From Nostocales cyanobacterium LEGE 11386 (GTDB lineage Bacteria > Cyanobacteriota > Cyanobacteriia > Cyanobacteriales > Nostocaceae): a stretch of DNA of 33,764 nt. Each line of letters starts with the position of its first letter. Positions within the stretch are counted from its first letter, which is position 1. The notes below the pieces were generated by a model that ran no database searches, had not been told where the DNA came from, and worked only from the letters and a program-made list of their open reading frames with translations. Shown piece after piece: positions 31,717-33,764 of the stretch. The translations under genes were made by a program, and so were the position numbers. The DNA lies in contig JADEXK010000019.1 of assembly GCA_015207155.1 (NCBI GenBank), forward strand, positions 50,438 through 84,201, given 5' to 3'.

Positions 31717-32880
31717 ATGGCTGTGAGCTATTCAGTAAAAATTTTATTAATTGAAGATAATTTGGCAGAAGCTAGGCTGTTGCAGGAATTTTTGCGGCAA
31801 GCCGACTCTCAAGAATTTAGTCTAGTTCATGTGAAGCGGTTAGGGGAAGCACTCAACGAATTAAGTAGGAACAGCTACGATGTGATTTTATTGGATCTCA
31901 CCTTACCTGATAGCCAAGGCTTGTCATCCCTACCTCCACTGATGAGTCATGCTCCTAGTATCCCGATTGTGGTACTCACAAATACCAACGATGAAAAATT
32001 AGCAATTGAGGCAGTGCGTCAAGGAGCGCAGGATTATTTAGTCAAGCGACAGGTAAATGTCGATGTGTTGGTTCGTTCTGTATGTTATGCGATCGAGCGT
32101 AAGCAGGTTTTGGAAACATTACGTACAGTGAATCAGACCTTACAAAGTCGAGTTGAAGAACGAACTGCGGAACTGGTGAAAGCCAATGAACTCAACCAGT
32201 TTAAATCCGAATTTGTCTCAATGCTTTCGCATGATATTCGTAATCCTCTAAATACTATTCTCTTAGCGGCTGGATTACTGCAAAACCACGATGATAAATT
32301 GACTCAAGAAACAAAACATAATCATTTGCAGATGATTCGTTCAGCGATTAAAAACATGGCGCATCTCTTGGATGAGGTTTCATTTATAGGTAAAGCCGAT
32401 TCGGGAAAACTTCAATGTCAATTTATTTCTTTGGATTTAAAAGCATTCTGTCAGCAACTAATTGATGAAGCTCAATTGAGTACAAAAGAGAAAAATTTAA
32501 CTTTAGTCTTTACCAGTGTTGGGGAATTGGGTGAGGCTGTATGGGATGAAAGCTTACTACGCCATATTTTAGGGAATTTGCTCGGTAATGCCATTAAGTA
32601 TTCTCTACCAGGGGGCAAAATTCAGTTTGAACTAATTGCTCACGAACACGCAGTAACCTTCCACATTCAAGATTGGGGAATTGGCATTCCCCAGCAAGAT
32701 TTACAACAACTGTTTCAGCCTTTCTATCGTGCAGAAAATGTTGGCACAATTCCTGGTACTGGCTTGGGATTGGCTATTGTGAAAAAGTGTGTTGAGGCTC
32801 ATGGAGGTGAGATTAGAGTCAATAGTGAAGTTGGAGTAGGTACAAAGTTTACCGTTACTTTGCCTCTGATGAGACGCTAA
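31717..32880 (+). CDS. Receiver-histidine kinase (REC-HisKA-HATPase) next to the phytochrome pair
   Basis: A 387-residue cytoplasmic protein. Residues 7-125 are a receiver domain (KILLIEDNLAEARLL, phospho-Asp at about 60 in VILLDLTLPDSQG, Lys in DYLVKRQ). A coiled linker follows, ERKQVLETLRTVNQTLQSRVEERTAELVKANEL. The histidine kinase has His172 in FVSMLSHDIRNPLNTI, NLLGNAIKYSLPGG, DWGIGIP and GTGLGLAIVKKCVEAHGGEI. A kinase with an N-terminal receiver can take phosphate from an upstream phytochrome phosphorelay and pass it on, so it is a good candidate next step after RcpA. The gap of 100 bases to rcpA is G-rich repeat-like. No transmembrane span. Confidence 0.92.
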   Translation: MAVSYSVKILLIEDNLAEARLLQEFLRQADSQEFSLVHVKRLGEALNELSRNSYDVILLDLTLPDSQGLSSLPPLMSHAPSIPIVVLTNTNDEKLAIEAVRQGAQDYLVKRQVNVDVLVRSVCYAIERKQVLETLRTVNQTLQSRVEERTAELVKANELNQFKSEFVSMLSHDIRNPLNTILLAAGLLQNHDDKLTQETKHNHLQMIRSAIKNMAHLLDEVSFIGKADSGKLQCQFISLDLKAFCQQLIDEAQLSTKEKNLTLVFTSVGELGEAVWDESLLRHILGNLLGNAIKYSLPGGKIQFELIAHEHAVTFHIQDWGIGIPQQDLQQLFQPFYRAENVGTIPGTGLGLAIVKKCVEAHGGEIRVNSEVGVGTKFTVTLPLMRR

Positions 32881-33009
32881 AAGATTTATGGCAAAAGGGA
32901 TTGGTTGACCACATTTTCATCCCAGCGTGGTCAGCGCGATCGCCTAACCTAGACAATCACTCATTTATAGCTGTAACTAACCTCTTCCTAAAACCTTCCT
33001 TCGCGCTGT

Positions 33010-33345
33010 TTAATCCGTCAAATTAAAACCCCAAGGTTTCAACGCCGCGATCGCTATTTCTTTATCTACACCTTCATAAGCCTCCCATTCAGATGGGTGT
33101 TCTTTAGGATGTCCGTCACCCACATTACCCGCAACCTTTATCACTGGCATACCCGCCACGCGATCGCGCTCAATCCCTTTTGGGAGAGATAATTGGAGTT
33201 TGTGACCTACGAACTTCGATGCACTTGAATTAGCTACAGATTCACGGATTAAACAGATATCACCAGCAATCCCCCAAGTAGTTTGGTAGATGTGGAGGAA
33301 CGATATATAGGTTTCTGGCTTGATGGCTCTTTTGAGAACTTGCAC
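33010..33345 (-). CDS. Hypothetical protein
   Basis: A 111-residue reading frame from GTG 33345 with no clear ribosome-binding site. Only the C-terminal part (MPVIKVAGNVGDGHPKEHPSEWEAYEGVDKEIAIAALKPWGFNLTD) looks like a well-kept protein sequence; an internal ATG could be the real start. No membrane span, signal peptide or known motif. It could be the tail of a longer protein that lost its 5' end. Function unknown. Confidence 0.45.
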   Translation of the reverse strand: MQVLKRAIKPETYISFLHIYQTTWGIAGDICLIRESVANSSASKFVGHKLQLSLPKGIERDRVAGMPVIKVAGNVGDGHPKEHPSEWEAYEGVDKEIAIAALKPWGFNLTD

Positions 33346-33567
33346 TATCTGTAATCCTTACAACGTCGTTCTTGGTTTAAGAATTTCATTCAAACACTAC
33401 CTATTCTTATGTTGAATGCTTCTTTATTAAACCCTACTTCGGAGATAAATTGAAATTATTTCATGGGGTGGTAAAGATAATCCTTGTGAAAAAAGTCCCG
33501 TTCCACACTTAGATACAGTGTATAAACAAGTCCGAAAATCTCACCCACATTATTTAGTGAAATGAAA

Positions 33568-33675
33568 CTATCACACTTTAATAGGGATTATGAGTAATTG
33601 AAACCCTTGTAATTATTGATGATGCAATAAAAAGCGCTGTTTCAATCCCTAATAACTCAAGTTGCTAGTTACATA
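33568..33675. CRISPR. Possible degenerate two-repeat CRISPR remnant
   Basis: ATAGGGATTATGAGTAATTG followed by AAAC (ending 33604) and GTTTCAATCCCTAATA (from 33639) look like the 3' end and the 5' end of a 37-base Nostoc-type CRISPR repeat (GTTTCAATCCCTAATAGGGA... to ...ATTGAAAC). They lie 34 bases apart, a normal spacer length. The outer parts of both copies have drifted. No cas gene or further repeats are in the window, so this is only a candidate. Confidence 0.35.
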
Positions 33676-33712
33676 CCAAGAAAGATGACATAGGGGTATA
33701 AAAACAGGAAAA

Positions 33713-33739
33713 TCCCTCCAGACAGAAAATGAGGAGGGA
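33713..33739 (+). promoter_or_regulatory. Hairpin that would sequester a ribosome-binding site
   Basis: TCCCTCC (33713-33719) pairs perfectly with GGAGGGA (33733-33739) around 13 bases. GGAGGG is the Shine-Dalgarno sequence, 3-4 bases before ATG 33743. When folded it would block translation, so temperature, a protein or an RNA could control the gene. Confidence 0.55.
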
Positions 33740-33742
33740 AAT

Positions 33743-33764
33743 ATGTTAAATGAAATAGTTACTA
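33743..33764 (+). CDS. First codons of a gene cut by the window end
   Basis: ATG with GGAGGG just upstream reads MLNEIVT and is still open at the end of the window. Too short to identify. The strong, structured ribosome-binding site suggests a real gene. Confidence 0.5.

Larger units (their letters stand above)
33346..33742. other. Intergenic region with CRISPR-like dyad and leader hairpin
   Basis: About 400 bases without a confident gene. It contains the possible degenerate CRISPR unit at 33568-33675 and a hairpin at 33713-33739 in front of a partial gene. Nothing else was recognised. Confidence 0.5.

Overview
The window comes from a filamentous, probably heterocyst-forming cyanobacterium of the Nostoc/Anabaena group. 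The evidence is several IsiA (CP43') chlorophyll proteins next to a flavodoxin gene, a Cph1/AphA-type phytochrome with its Rcp response regulator, many HIP1 octamers (GCGATCGC), heptameric STRR-type repeats, and the dispersed intergenic repeats usual in Nostocales. The genus is inferred from gene content and style; no database search was possible.

Region by region. 1-1.3 kb: a small unknown gene, then a vapBC-type toxin-antitoxin pair on the minus strand that abuts the remains of a second, decayed toxin-antitoxin pair. 1.3-10.9 kb: an iron-limitation and light-harvesting island with isiA, an isiA-psaL fusion, flavodoxin isiB and an alpha/beta hydrolase. A MATE exporter and its TetR-type neighbour follow on the minus strand. 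Next come two small inverted-repeat elements with direct-repeat flanks (MITE-like), and two further isiA paralogues, the last with a degenerate final membrane segment. 10.9-13.8 kb: two small conserved cyanobacterial-type genes, then a minus-strand cassette of three genes (DUF6398/pRiA4b ORF-3-like protein plus two halves of what looks like one longer protein). 14.1-22.9 kb: a central-carbon block with gap1, pyruvate kinase, transaldolase, acetate kinase and PEP synthase. Together these cover lower glycolysis, the oxidative pentose phosphate link, acetate production and the reverse step pyruvate to PEP, as expected for dark, heterocyst or fermentative metabolism. 23-26.8 kb: an SbmA/YddA-like ABC transporter, then a TetR gene divergent from a small multidrug-type membrane protein and a glutathione S-transferase, with a strong dyad operator between them. 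27-28.5 kb: a PMT-family protein mannosyltransferase. 28.9-32.9 kb: a light-signalling locus (phytochrome kinase, overlapping rcpA, then a receiver-histidine kinase). 33-33.8 kb: an unknown gene, a possible degenerate CRISPR remnant, and the first codons of a gene whose ribosome-binding site sits in a hairpin.

The most notable points are the isiA-psaL fusion with a structurally degenerate fourth paralogue; dispersed G-rich and STRR repeats that have become part of genes (an in-frame segment in PEP synthase and the stop-codon regions of several genes); two neighbouring MITE-like elements with clear target duplications; two near-ideal TetR operator palindromes; and a split gene in an uncharacterised three-gene cassette.
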